64,000 nt of DNA from Acidobacteriota bacterium (GTDB lineage Bacteria; Acidobacteriota; Terriglobia; Terriglobales; Acidobacteriaceae). The notes beneath the pieces were generated by a model. The model was not told the origin of the DNA and did not search any database. It saw only the letters and a list, made by a program, of their open reading frames with translations. Below are positions 9,606 to 17,741 of the stretch, in pieces; the stretch's first letter is position 1, and each line of letters starts with the position of its first letter. The stretch lies in NCBI GenBank assembly GCA_013289765.1, contig JABCZI010000001.1:124001-188000 (forward strand), in the 5' to 3' direction. The translations under genes and the position numbers were made by a program.

Positions 9606-10535
9606 ATGAAAAAAGTAAATTCAGCTCTGTGGTTGATGCTGGTCGCTTTTATTACCCTGCCGCTTCCCGGCCAAGAGCAGCCTGCCTCGGCAAGTCCCTC
9701 TCTTCCCGAGTCTTTCGCGGACTTGAAACCGAATGGAAACGGCGATCTTTCTCAAGAGCAGATGCGGAAGCTGATTCGGATCGTGACGGATAACTACCGC
9801 GCAAACTACAAGAAGGAACGTGACTATACCTACCTCGACCGAGTCGTTCAAAACAAACTCGATGGCAAAGGAGAAAGCAAATCCACCGAGTCGAAGACCT
9901 ACGAAATCGTGGATCTCTATGGGGAACAGGTGCAGCGGCTGGTCGCGAAAAACGGCGCTCCGCTCTCCGCGGAAGAGTCGGCCAAGGAAGAAAAGCGAAT
10001 CGAGAAGTTAACCGACAAGCGCAAGAACGAATCGGACGACGAACGCGCCAAGCGGCGCGAGGAAGAAGAGAAGCGGCGGGAGAAGAATCGTGAATTCGTT
10101 CGCGAAATCGCTGACGCGTTCGAGTTTCATTTGGTGGGGAGTGAAGTGCTGAACGGGCGCGATGCCTGGGTCATCAGCGGAGAGCCTCGACCAGGATTCG
10201 AGCTGCACGTGAAAGAGGCGCGGCTGCTTTCCAAATTTCACGGCCGGCTGTGGATCGATAAGGCCGAACTGCAACTCGCAAAAATGGACGTCGAAGCGTT
10301 GGACACGGTTTCGTTCGGATGGGTTCTGGCGCGCATTCACAAGGGAACACGTTTGGTCTTTGAACAGACCCGAGTGAATGGAGAAGTTTGGCTGCCGCAG
10401 CATCTGAGCTTTAAATTCGATGCCCGCGTTGCATTGTTCAAGGGATACAACGAGCAGGAAGACGAAAGCTTCAGCGACTACAAGAAATTTCGCGCCACCA
10501 CGAAGATTGTGGGCATTGGCGATATGCAAAAGTAG
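9606..10535 (+). CDS. Secreted protein of unknown function with charged coiled-coil insert
   Basis: A 309-residue protein with a typical signal peptide (MKKVNSALWLMLVAFITLPLPGQ, split here as a basic start followed by an about 15-residue hydrophobic core), probably cleaved near residue 22. Residues about 120-175 are extremely rich in Lys, Glu and Arg (KKEKRIEKL-type heptads, then RRREEEEKRREKN-type) and should form a long charged helix. The C-terminal half alternates beta-type segments (VISGEPRPGFELHV, LWIDKAELQLAKMDVEAL, RLVFEQTRVNGEVWLPQHLS). That layout recalls the open beta-barrel of LolA/MucB-like envelope proteins; this is an inference. Periplasmic location likely. Confidence 0.75.
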   Translation: MKKVNSALWLMLVAFITLPLPGQEQPASASPSLPESFADLKPNGNGDLSQEQMRKLIRIVTDNYRANYKKERDYTYLDRVVQNKLDGKGESKSTESKTYEIVDLYGEQVQRLVAKNGAPLSAEESAKEEKRIEKLTDKRKNESDDERAKRREEEEKRREKNREFVREIADAFEFHLVGSEVLNGRDAWVISGEPRPGFELHVKEARLLSKFHGRLWIDKAELQLAKMDVEALDTVSFGWVLARIHKGTRLVFEQTRVNGEVWLPQHLSFKFDARVALFKGYNEQEDESFSDYKKFRATTKIVGIGDMQK

Positions 10536-10649
10536 TCTTATCGCTTCTCTGCCCCGCCGGAGTGCATGGGCGGTCCCACATTTGAACCCGAACTGGTGTC
10601 AGCGTCATCTAGTAACTTCAATCTTTTTCAATTTTGTGCGGGAGCAACT

Positions 10650-12320
10650 ATGTCATCCCGATTAACGCCCCTATTCGCCGAGATCCGTGATGAAGCTTTC
10701 CCAGTCCTGACTGCGGAACAGATCAGCCGCATTCGCCCATTGAGCAAAGTGCGACAAGTAAAGGTTGGCGATATTTTGTTTGAGCCGGGCGATGCCGACG
10801 TCCCATTTTTCGTGCTGCTCTCCGGCAGTATGGAAATTGTGCAGCCCGACCGCCACAGCGAGCGCCCAATCGTGAACCACGACGCTGGCGCGTTTACGGG
10901 CGAAATGACCATGCTCTCCGGCCGCATGTCACTGGTGCGGGGCCGGGTTACGGAAGCCGGCGAATTCCTCGAAATGACCAGCCGCGATCTGAGGACGCTG
11001 GTCGCTCGAGACGCTGAGTTGAGCGATATCTTCATGCGCGCTTTTATTTTGCGTCGCGTCGCCCTGATCAATCGTGGTCTCGGAAATGTAATTTTATTGG
11101 GATCGCGGCACTCGGCGCAGACGCTACGGCTGCGCGAGTTCCTCACTCGCAACGGGCATCCGCATACCTATGTCGATCTCGACGCCGACACCGGTTACCA
11201 GGACTTGCTCGATCAGTTTCAGGTCACGCCCGGAGAAATTCCCGTCGTCATTTGCAATAACCGCACAGTGCTGCGCAAGCCATCGATTCAGGAATTGGCC
11301 CGGTGCCTCGGGCTAAACGCTCACATTACGGCGTCAGAAGTGCGGGATCTTGTGATTGTGGGCGCCGGACCATCGGGGCTGGCTGCGGCCGTTTACGCCG
11401 CGTCGGAAGGGCTAGACGTGCTGGTCATCGAAGCAGAATCTCCCGGCGGGCAAGCGGGATCGAGTTCCAAGATCGAAAACTATCTCGGCTTTCCCATGGG
11501 AATTTCCGGGCAGGAACTGGCCGGGCGCGCCTCTGCGCAAGCTCAAAAGTTTGGCGCAAAGATGCTGATTGCCAACAACGTGACGAAATTGAATTGCGAG
11601 CGGCGTCCCTACGAGTTGAGTGTGGACTGCGGCCAAGTGATTCGTGCCCGCACCGTCGTGATCGCCAGCGGAGCGCAATACAATAAGCCGAAGATCGACA
11701 ATCTGAAAAAGTTCGAAGGCCAAGGCGTTTATTACGGAGCCACTTACATCGAAGCCCAGTTGTGCGGCAAAGACGATGCCATTGTAGTCGGCGGCGGCAA
11801 CTCGGCCGGCCAGGCCGCGGTTTATTTATCGCAGACCGCGGGCAAGGTGCACATGCTGGTGAGGTCGAGCGAGTTGTCCGATACGATGTCGCGCTATTTG
11901 ATCCAGCGCATCGAAGAAAATCCCGCTATCGAAATGCACTACTCCACTGAACTCGTCGGCCTCGATGGCGATACGCAACTGGAGCGAGTTACCTGGCAGG
12001 ACAAGAAGACGGGCGAGACCTCAACGCATGACATCCGGCATGTGTTCATTATGGCGGGTGCCTCTCCGCGCACTGAGTGGCTGCAAGGTTGCGTGGCTCT
12101 CGACAACAAGGGCTTTATTCTTACCGGAAGGGATCTGGATCCCCTCGTGCATAATCTTAAATGGCCTCTTCCCCGTGCACCGCAGATGCTGGAGACGAGT
12201 TTACCGGGCGTGTTTGCTGTGGGCGATGTGCGTGCTGGGAACGTAAAGCGCGTGGCCGCCGCCGTAGGGGAAGGATCGATCGCCATCTATCTAGTGCACC
12301 GGGCGCTGGCGGAGTTGTAG
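10650..12320 (+). CDS. Cyclic-nucleotide-binding / glutaredoxin-like / thioredoxin-reductase-like fusion lacking redox cysteines
   Basis: A 556-residue protein with three modules. Residues about 15-140 are a cNMP-binding beta-roll (DILFEPGDADVPFFVLLSGS, GAFTGEMTMLSGRMSLVRGR). Residues about 145-225 resemble a glutaredoxin fold (VILLGSRHSAQTLRLREFL), but SRHSAQ stands where CxxC is expected. Residues about 232-556 are a thioredoxin-reductase-type flavoprotein with both dinucleotide sites (VIVGAGPSGLAAAVYA and IVVGGGNSAGQAAVYLS) and a C-terminal GVFAVGDVR. The catalytic CxxC before the NADPH site is replaced (YYGATYIEAQLC), so dithiol reduction of thioredoxin is unlikely. The start at 10650 is chosen because GGGAG lies 6 nt upstream; an earlier ATG (10566) has none. 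The substrate is unknown. Confidence 0.88.
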   Translation: MSSRLTPLFAEIRDEAFPVLTAEQISRIRPLSKVRQVKVGDILFEPGDADVPFFVLLSGSMEIVQPDRHSERPIVNHDAGAFTGEMTMLSGRMSLVRGRVTEAGEFLEMTSRDLRTLVARDAELSDIFMRAFILRRVALINRGLGNVILLGSRHSAQTLRLREFLTRNGHPHTYVDLDADTGYQDLLDQFQVTPGEIPVVICNNRTVLRKPSIQELARCLGLNAHITASEVRDLVIVGAGPSGLAAAVYAASEGLDVLVIEAESPGGQAGSSSKIENYLGFPMGISGQELAGRASAQAQKFGAKMLIANNVTKLNCERRPYELSVDCGQVIRARTVVIASGAQYNKPKIDNLKKFEGQGVYYGATYIEAQLCGKDDAIVVGGGNSAGQAAVYLSQTAGKVHMLVRSSELSDTMSRYLIQRIEENPAIEMHYSTELVGLDGDTQLERVTWQDKKTGETSTHDIRHVFIMAGASPRTEWLQGCVALDNKGFILTGRDLDPLVHNLKWPLPRAPQMLETSLPGVFAVGDVRAGNVKRVAAAVGEGSIAIYLVHRALAEL

Positions 12321-12357
12321 ATGCTGGCCGACACGCAAATCAGACGCGTGGGCACGC

Positions 12358-12363
12358 TATAAT
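12358..12363 (+). promoter_or_regulatory. Possible -10 box upstream of uvrB
   Basis: A perfect TATAAT lies in the 208-bp gap between the flavoprotein gene and uvrB. The -35 region at the right distance is weak (GCAAAT with a 17-bp spacer). If used, the transcript would start near 12370 and have an approximately 160-nt leader containing the two hairpins at 12427-12468. No LexA-type box was recognised. Confidence 0.4.
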
Positions 12364-12426
12364 AGAAAGATTCTTAGTCGTCAAAATTGCCATCTGTGTC
12401 CTGCGGCTCTGGTGAGGAATTATGCA

Positions 12427-12468
12427 TGGACAGCCGCGCTCGGCTGTCCACGCCGAGCACCGCTCGGC
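12427..12468. repeat. Tandem double-hairpin intergenic repeat
   Basis: Two adjacent perfect inverted repeats: TGGACAGCCG/CGGCTGTCCA (10-bp stem, loop CGCT, 12427-12450) and GCCGAGC/GCTCGGC (7-bp stem, loop ACC, 12452-12468), followed by TTTCCTCG. A related arrangement occurs at about 23009-23059, again ending in TTCCTCG, which suggests a dispersed repeat family rather than a one-off structure. Here it would fold in the uvrB leader, about 60 nt before the start codon. Confidence 0.65.
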
Positions 12469-12528
12469 TCGGTTTCCTCGCCGGTTAAGTCTGCGGCCGA
12501 TGGGTAAGCAACTAAAAGCTTCTTCACC

Positions 12529-14520
12529 ATGGATTTCAAACTCGTTTCCGATTACAAACCGCAGGGCGATCAGGGCCGCGCCATCGAGTCGCTCCTGCGA
12601 GGGATCTACGATCGCGAGCAGCATCAGGTTTTGCTGGGCGTAACCGGGTCAGGCAAGACCTACACCGTGGCCAAGGTGATTGAGGCGGTGAACCGCCCGG
12701 CCCTGGTGATGGCGCACAACAAGACGCTGGCGGCGCAACTCTATCATGAGTTCAAGAATTTCTTTCCGCACAATGCCGTCGAATATTTCGTTTCGTATTA
12801 CGACTACTACCAGCCCGAAGCTTACGTTCCCGCCGCCGATTTATTTATCGAAAAAGAAGCAACCATCAATGATGAACTTGACAAGCTGCGTCTATCGGCG
12901 ACCCGGTCTTTATTCGAGCGCCGCGACGCGCTGATTGTCGCTTCGGTGAGCTGCATCTACGGCCTGGGATCCCCGGAAGCTTATTACGGCATGATGCTGT
13001 TTTTGGAAAAAGGCCAGAAGATCACGCGTGAAGACATCACGAAGAAACTGGTCGACATCCTCTACGAGCGCACCAACGGAGAGTTCCGGCGCGGAACGTT
13101 TCGTGTTCGGGGAGATGTCATCGAAGTCTTCCCTACGTACGACGACATGGCTTACCGCATCGAGCTATGGGGCGATCAGGTGGAGTCGCTCTCGCAGGTC
13201 GATCCGCTGTTTGGGACGGTGAAACAGAAGTACATTCGGCTGCCTCTTTATCCCAAGACGCATTACGTGATGAAAGACGAGACCCGCGCTTCTGCGGTGG
13301 AGTCGATCAAGAGTGAACTGGCGTGGTGGGAAGTAGAACTTGAAAAACAAGGTCGGGTCGTGGAGGCGCAGCGCATTCACCAGCGCGTGAAGTTTGATCT
13401 GGAAATGATCAAAGTAATGGGCTACTGCCATGGCATCGAAAATTATTCGCGGCACTTCACTGGACGCATGCCTGGAGAACCTCCGCCAACACTGCTGGAT
13501 TATTTTCCGCGCGATTTCCTGATGTTCATCGACGAATCGCATCAGACGATTCCGCAGTTGCGCGGGATGCATGCCGGCGACCGCTCCCGCAAGGAAACTC
13601 TGGTGGAGTACGGATTCCGCCTGCCGTCGGCGCTGGATAACCGTCCGCTAACGTTTGAAGAGTTTGAGCATCGCACCAACCAACTGGTTTACGTTTCGGC
13701 GACCCCGGGGCCGTACGAGCTGACCAAATCCGCAGGCGTGGTGGTCGAACAGATTATTCGCCCCACGGGCTTGATCGATCCCGAGGTCGAGATACGCCCA
13801 GTCAAGGGTCAGATCGACGACCTGCTGCACGAGATTCGCGCGCGCGTGGGACTCGGCGAGCGCGTGCTGGTGACGACTCTGACCAAGCGCATGTCGGAAG
13901 ATCTGGCCGAGTATTACGCCGAAGTGGGCGTGAAGTGCCGCTACATGCACTCTGAGATCGAGACCCTTGAGCGCGTAAAGATTCTCCGCGACCTGCGCAA
14001 AGGAGAGTTCGATGTATTGATCGGCATCAATCTTTTGCGGGAAGGCCTTGATCTGCCGGAAGTTTCCCTGGTGGCAATTCTCGACGCCGATAAAGAAGGC
14101 TTCCTGCGATCGCAAGGATCTCTGATCCAGACGATTGGCCGCTGCGCCCGCCACCTGAATGGCCGCGCGATTCTCTACGCCGATCGCAAGACCGATTCGA
14201 TGAAGCGGGCGATTGATGAAACGTTGCGCCGGCGCGCCATCCAGACCGCCTATAACGAAGAGCACGGCATTACCCCGGAATCAATCATCCGTCCGCTGGA
14301 CATGACGCTGGCCGGAATCATCGCCGCCGACTATACCGACCTGACTGGTGGGGAAGCGGAAGGCATGCCAGAGTTCAAGTCGCAAGGGGAACTCGATGGT
14401 TACATCGTCAAACTCGAAAGCGACATGCGCGAAGCGGCCAAGCGGTTCGAGTTCGAGAAGGCCGCGAAGTTGCGGGATACGATTAAGGAGTTGAGGACGA
14501 AGGAGTTTTTGTTCGCTTAG
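12529..14520 (+). CDS. uvrB: UvrABC excinuclease subunit B
   Basis: A 663-residue nucleotide-excision-repair helicase, full length for the family. The Walker A motif GVTGSGKT is at residues 37-44. The damage-probing beta-hairpin region [11 protein letters not shown] is at about 90-100, and [15 protein letters not shown] follows in domain 2. DESH-type helicase motif II is FIDESHQT. Motifs V and VI are [16 protein letters not shown] and [19 protein letters not shown]. The C-terminal UVR motif ([20 protein letters not shown]) recruits UvrC. It works with UvrA and UvrC, neither of which is in this window. The start at MDFKLVSDY matches the family N-terminus. Confidence 0.98.
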   Translation: MDFKLVSDYKPQGDQGRAIESLLRGIYDREQHQVLLGVTGSGKTYTVAKVIEAVNRPALVMAHNKTLAAQLYHEFKNFFPHNAVEYFVSYYDYYQPEAYVPAADLFIEKEATINDELDKLRLSATRSLFERRDALIVASVSCIYGLGSPEAYYGMMLFLEKGQKITREDITKKLVDILYERTNGEFRRGTFRVRGDVIEVFPTYDDMAYRIELWGDQVESLSQVDPLFGTVKQKYIRLPLYPKTHYVMKDETRASAVESIKSELAWWEVELEKQGRVVEAQRIHQRVKFDLEMIKVMGYCHGIENYSRHFTGRMPGEPPPTLLDYFPRDFLMFIDESHQTIPQLRGMHAGDRSRKETLVEYGFRLPSALDNRPLTFEEFEHRTNQLVYVSATPGPYELTKSAGVVVEQIIRPTGLIDPEVEIRPVKGQIDDLLHEIRARVGLGERVLVTTLTKRMSEDLAEYYAEVGVKCRYMHSEIETLERVKILRDLRKGEFDVLIGINLLREGLDLPEVSLVAILDADKEGFLRSQGSLIQTIGRCARHLNGRAILYADRKTDSMKRAIDETLRRRAIQTAYNEEHGITPESIIRPLDMTLAGIIAADYTDLTGGEAEGMPEFKSQGELDGYIVKLESDMREAAKRFEFEKAAKLRDTIKELRTKEFLFA

Positions 14521-14557
14521 GAGAAATCTCTACCGCCGCGAGGATCGGTTGCTTCGA

Positions 14558-14977
14558 TTAGGGCCGGGTCGACAAACGATAGCTAAGCTCTAGGACTGCG
14601 AACATGAGAAGGCCGCAGAAGATGCCAATGGGCCAACCGTGGGCGTCAGCGATACCCCAAGCGAAGAGGACGATAAACAACAAGAATAAGCCATAGCCGA
14701 ACCCGTCAAAGCGATCCGCAAGCTGCTGGCGGATGTCGGGCGCTGTGGGCCGCTTCGGCGAAGCGAGCATCTCCGCTTGCTTTTGGATAGTTCGTTGAGG
14801 AATGTAGTTAAGTGCGTTGAGATTATTCTCTTTGACGAATTTCTCCTCCTCAGGCGTCAATTCACCCGGCTTGAATGCTATTGCCTCTCGCAACTCGCGT
14901 TCTTGCCTTTCCTGCATATTGCGCAGGATGCCATCCAGCTTCTGAGCGTCTTCTCGTGTTGGACGTTGCTTGCCCAT
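14558..14977 (-). CDS. Small two-helix membrane protein of unknown function
   Basis: A 139-residue protein beginning MGKQRPTREDAQKLDGILRN. Residues 1-85 are charged and helical (KLDGILRNMQERQERELREA), then two hydrophobic segments follow near residues 95-112 and 115-132 (FGYGLFLLFIVLFAWGI; GIFCGLLMFAVLELSYRL). The cytosolic helical part plus a C-terminal hairpin suggests a membrane-anchored adaptor, but no family is recognised. It is convergent with uvrB, 37 bp after its stop. Reads well as a gene by composition; function unknown. Confidence 0.65.
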   Translation of the reverse strand: MGKQRPTREDAQKLDGILRNMQERQERELREAIAFKPGELTPEEEKFVKENNLNALNYIPQRTIQKQAEMLASPKRPTAPDIRQQLADRFDGFGYGLFLLFIVLFAWGIADAHGWPIGIFCGLLMFAVLELSYRLSTRP

Positions 14978-15082
14978 GGCTTCAAACGCTAGGGAGCACT
15001 CGGACCATATACCACATCAATGCCGCGCACAGCGGCAAAAACATACCGAACTCGTTGCTTTTCACAGCTCGCGAGCTGCGAT

Positions 15083-15484
15083 TCATGGCCGCAAATAGCC
15101 GATGGGCGACAGGATAGCGACTCCCCGCGATGGATGCATCTCCAGCAAATCAGCATCCCCAGTAACAATCACATCCGCCCTCCCATTCAGCGCCACTTCC
15201 AAAAACTTGTCATCCTTCGGATCGCGGCACTCGCGCACGAGTCGAATGATAGGCACGAACTCGGCTACGCTTCCGAGTTGAGCCAGGAATAGAATGCGCT
15301 CCTCCCGGCTGACATAGCGATCAAACTTTGAGCGGAATAGAACTTCCTTCAGCTCGTCCATTGTGTACTCGGAAAATAGCAGGAGGCCGCCCCTTAGTGC
15401 TTTGCTCACAGCCTGACGTGGAACGGAAGGCGAAAACACGGCGGCGCTGACGAACACGTTCGTGTCGATGACGCAGCGCATCAT
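15083..15484 (-). CDS. PIN-domain ribonuclease toxin (COG1569 type)
   Basis: A 133-residue PIN-fold protein. The acidic residues expected to hold the metal are in CVIDTNVFVSA (first Asp), TMDELKEVL (Glu), ECRDPKDDKFLEVAL (Asp cluster) and IVTGDADLLEM (Asp). The RDPKDDKFLE pattern is typical of the COG1569 branch of PIN toxins. It follows a Phd-type antitoxin with a 9-bp gap, a standard toxin-antitoxin layout. The toxin is expected to cleave RNA, possibly tRNA or mRNA; the target is not readable from sequence. Confidence 0.88.
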   Translation of the reverse strand: MMRCVIDTNVFVSAAVFSPSVPRQAVSKALRGGLLLFSEYTMDELKEVLFRSKFDRYVSREERILFLAQLGSVAEFVPIIRLVRECRDPKDDKFLEVALNGRADVIVTGDADLLEMHPSRGVAILSPIGYLRP

Positions 15485-15493
15485 TCCTGAGCA

Positions 15494-15739
15494 TCAGTCC
15501 TTGAGAATGTCGGAGAGAATCTCCTCAGTCATACCCCGCGCTGCTGCTTGAGCGCTGATGCGGTCCATCGTTCGTTCCAGTTCGTCGATATTGATTCTGC
15601 GGATGCGCTGATATTCTTCTGCGGACATGATCACCGCAACGTCGCGATTCTGGCGGCGAATGAGGACAGGCTCACGCTGCGCCGCATCGAGAAGGGCGGC
15701 GAGACGCTGTTTGGCGTCGGTGGCAGTGACGGTCTTCAC
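15494..15739 (-). CDS. Phd/YefM-type antitoxin
   Basis: An 81-residue protein if started at the GTG at 15739 (VKTVTATDAKQRLAALLDAA). It has the Phd/YefM DNA-binding core, followed by VLIRRQNRDVAVIMSAEEYQRI, and a C-terminal toxin-binding tail (DELERTMDRISAQAAARGMT). A TTG 12 codons upstream keeps the frame open, but that stretch encodes the repetitive SILSILSII and overlaps the -35 and -10 boxes, so it is almost certainly promoter. With the GTG start the -10 TATAAT ends 7 nt before the codon, implying a leaderless mRNA. It should neutralise the downstream PIN toxin and repress the operon. Confidence 0.85.
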   Translation of the reverse strand: MKTVTATDAKQRLAALLDAAQREPVLIRRQNRDVAVIMSAEEYQRIRRINIDELERTMDRISAQAAARGMTEEILSDILKD

Positions 15740-15746
15740 CTTGTTT

Positions 15747-15775
15747 ATTATAGATAAAATGGACAAAATAGACAA
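15747..15775 (-). promoter_or_regulatory. Antitoxin-toxin promoter with 9-bp triple repeat
   Basis: On the minus strand TTGTCT (15775-15770) and a perfect TATAAT (15752-15747) are 17 bp apart. The same stretch is built from three 9-bp units, TTGTCTATT, TTGTCCATT and TTATCTATA. The repeat could be a set of antitoxin binding sites or simple slippage. The expected transcription start coincides with the GTG at 15739. Confidence 0.7.
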
Positions 15776-15835
15776 TTCTAAACACGCACGCCAGATTCCT
15801 CGCCCGGCTTGAAAAACGCCGGGTTCGGAACAAGT

Positions 15836-15864
15836 TTCATTTTACAGGATTGTCGTGTTACACT
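15836..15864 (+). promoter_or_regulatory. Promoter of the divergent second toxin-antitoxin operon
   Basis: TACACT (15859-15864) lies six bases before the GTG start at 15871. TTCATT is at 15836-15841 with a 17-bp spacer, a weak -35. The geometry repeats that of the arsR and Phd-type promoters, with the start point predicted at the start codon itself. It is oriented away from the other toxin-antitoxin promoter; about 60 bp separate the two -35 boxes. Confidence 0.5.
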
Positions 15865-15870
15865 GTTTTC

Positions 15871-16125
15871 GTGTCGCCAGCTAGCCGCCTTCGCAACGTT
15901 ACTTTGACTCTCGAGGAAGAAGTCGCCCAATGGGCACGCATCGAAGCGGCTCGCCGGGACACCAGTGTTTCGCGGTTGCTGGGTGAGTTGCTGAAAGAAC
16001 GGATGGCCGCACAGGACGGCTACGAAACCGCAATGCGCCGGGCGCTGGCGCGAAAGCCGTTTCTCCACAGCGATGGCCGCTACCTGACCCGCGAGGAGGT
16101 CCATGACCGCGCCCGTCTTCGTTGA
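15871..16125 (+). CDS. Ribbon-helix-helix-like antitoxin
   Basis: About 84 residues from GTG (VSPASRLRNVTLTLEEEVAQ). The N-terminus reads as a ribbon strand (RNVTLTL) followed by two helices (EEVAQWARIEAARRD and SVSRLLGELLKERM), the layout of MetJ/Arc-type antitoxins. The C-terminal half (ARKPFLHSDGRYLTREEVHDRARLR) is the expected toxin-binding tail. It overlaps the following PIN gene by 23 bp, so the pair is translationally coupled. The GTG is chosen over a TTG seven codons earlier, because that codon lies inside the promoter spacer. Confidence 0.78.
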   Translation: MSPASRLRNVTLTLEEEVAQWARIEAARRDTSVSRLLGELLKERMAAQDGYETAMRRALARKPFLHSDGRYLTREEVHDRARLR

Positions 16126-16534
16126 TTCCAACGTGTTTCTTTACGCCATGGACAAGGCGGACCCCAGGAAACAGCAAGCCGCCCGGAACTGGCGCGCAGA
16201 ATTATGGAAGAACCGAATGGGGCGCATCAGCTTTCAGGTGCTCCACGAATTCTATGTCAACGCCGTACGGCAACTTCCCGGAGCTCGCGTTGAGGCTCGC
16301 GCTGAAGTTCGCGACCTGTTGGCGTGGAATCCTCTGACTGCGGATGCGGCGCTCCTGGAACAAGGATGGAAAATCCAAGACCGCTATAAACTTTCTTATT
16401 GGGACGCTCTGATTGTGGCGGCAGCCCAGGCGTTGTCCTGCGGCTATCTCTTGACCGAAGATTTGCAGACCGGACAGAATTTCGACGGAGTCGAAGTGCT
16501 GAATCCCTTCCTGCGTGAGCCCAGGTCAGTCTAA
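16103..16534 (+). CDS. PIN-domain ribonuclease toxin (VapC-like)
   Basis: A 143-residue PIN nuclease. The first catalytic Asp is in VFVDSNVFLYAMD, Glu in ISFQVLHEFYVNAV, and the third acidic site in LSYWDALIVAAAQALSCGYL, with a further Asp in LLTEDLQTGQNFDGV. SYWDALIVAAA is the hallmark of a common VapC-like subgroup. It overlaps its ribbon-helix-helix antitoxin and ends 28 bp before the convergent cheR-like gene. It is distinct in sequence from the other PIN toxin in the window (COG1569 type), so the two pairs are unlikely to be duplicates. Confidence 0.88.
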   Translation: MTAPVFVDSNVFLYAMDKADPRKQQAARNWRAELWKNRMGRISFQVLHEFYVNAVRQLPGARVEARAEVRDLLAWNPLTADAALLEQGWKIQDRYKLSYWDALIVAAAQALSCGYLLTEDLQTGQNFDGVEVLNPFLREPRSV

Positions 16535-16562
16535 GTTCCAGAGTTCCGTCTTGTTTTTCTAA

Positions 16563-17648
16563 TTACCGCCCATAAGCCGCGCTGGCCGCCAGCGGCTTAC
16601 GGTGAAACGTGTACCCATCGAAAGTTTCCGATCGGAAGTTCAGGTTCGAGGTGATAAGCTTTTCGGTTTGGCTCAGGAAAAGATATCCGCCCGGCTCGAG
16701 ATAAAGATGCAGGCGCTCGATCAGCGCGATGCGCTGGGCGCGGGAAAAATGCGGGAGAACGTCCATGCAGAAGATGCAATCGAAGCGTCCGATGTAGCCG
16801 GGGCGCGCCAGATTCATGCAATTGAAAGTAACCAGGCTGCGTATCCGTGGCTTCACCAACAAATGCGCACCGTTTGCCGGACCCCACTGCGATCCACCGG
16901 AGGAACCATTCCTGATGAGTTTCGGCCCTCTCTCCTCGGCTTCATTCTGTGCGTCATTGGTTGACACTGACGGCGAACTGATCTTCGAGAAGTAGTTCTT
17001 GATGGTGGCCGGAGGCAGCCCATCCAAAGAGGACTGCCGATAAATGCCACGATCGGCCGCTTCGATATTGTTCGGCAGCAAATCGCTGCCTACGATGTGA
17101 ACCGATAGTGCCGAACTGAGATTTCCGGGTCCCGGCGTGCTCGCCGCGCAATCGACGATGCCTCCATTTCGAGTTGCGGACTTTCCGTTTCCATTTGAAT
17201 TGCCATTATTTCCCGAGTGGGCGCTGCTTTGGCTCAACGCGTCGCACACTGCCATCGCGATGGTGTACGTTTCCTCTCCCGTAGAGCAACCGGCGCTCCA
17301 GATGCGAAGGGGGCTGGGACCGTCGACCGATTTGCGAGCGCAAAGTTGCGGCACTACATGCCGCGCCAGGGCATTGAGCGCTCCAGGATGACGAAAAAAT
17401 CCGGTATTCACACTGATCAAGCCATCGAGCACGGACGGCCAGCCGCACCGGTCCTGATCAGGCGAACGAAGACGTTCAAGCACGGTCGCAGCGGATCCCA
17501 GGCCTTGGGCCTCGATGTAATCGACAATATGCGCCGCTAAAGCGCTGTTGGGACAATCGAGAACAATCCCGGTTTGGCGCTCGACCAGCAGGCGCAATTC
17601 CGAAAGTTCATGTTCGAGGATGGTGCTGGTCGCGATTAACCTGTGCAT
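16563..17648 (-). CDS. CheR-type methyltransferase with non-canonical motif
   Basis: A 361-residue protein with a CheR N-domain (ELRLLVERQTGIVLD, SVNTGFFRHPGALNAL) and a SAM site identical in style to CheR (LRIWSAGCSTGEETYTIAM). Between the two halves is an insert rich in Asn, Gly and Ser (around residues 160-185), and further on another Ser/Asn-rich stretch. The late motif that reads IFCRNVMMYF in the second CheR of this window is IFCMDVLPHF here. The final segment (LEPGGYLFLSQTEKL) also departs from the usual GHAES or GHSE ending. It may methylate a receptor with altered specificity or have another substrate. The start at 17648 has AAAGG upstream; the earlier GTG is less likely. Last gene of a four-gene operon. 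Confidence 0.82.
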   Translation of the reverse strand: MHRLIATSTILEHELSELRLLVERQTGIVLDCPNSALAAHIVDYIEAQGLGSAATVLERLRSPDQDRCGWPSVLDGLISVNTGFFRHPGALNALARHVVPQLCARKSVDGPSPLRIWSAGCSTGEETYTIAMAVCDALSQSSAHSGNNGNSNGNGKSATRNGGIVDCAASTPGPGNLSSALSVHIVGSDLLPNNIEAADRGIYRQSSLDGLPPATIKNYFSKISSPSVSTNDAQNEAEERGPKLIRNGSSGGSQWGPANGAHLLVKPRIRSLVTFNCMNLARPGYIGRFDCIFCMDVLPHFSRAQRIALIERLHLYLEPGGYLFLSQTEKLITSNLNFRSETFDGYTFHRKPLAASAAYGR

Positions 17649-17741
17649 AAAACCTTTCCCCAAGCGCACCGATAAAGTTGATACGCCCGCCGAGCAAAAT
17701 CAGAGATGTATGGTGACCAGGGGAGGAAATGGGTTCGCATT

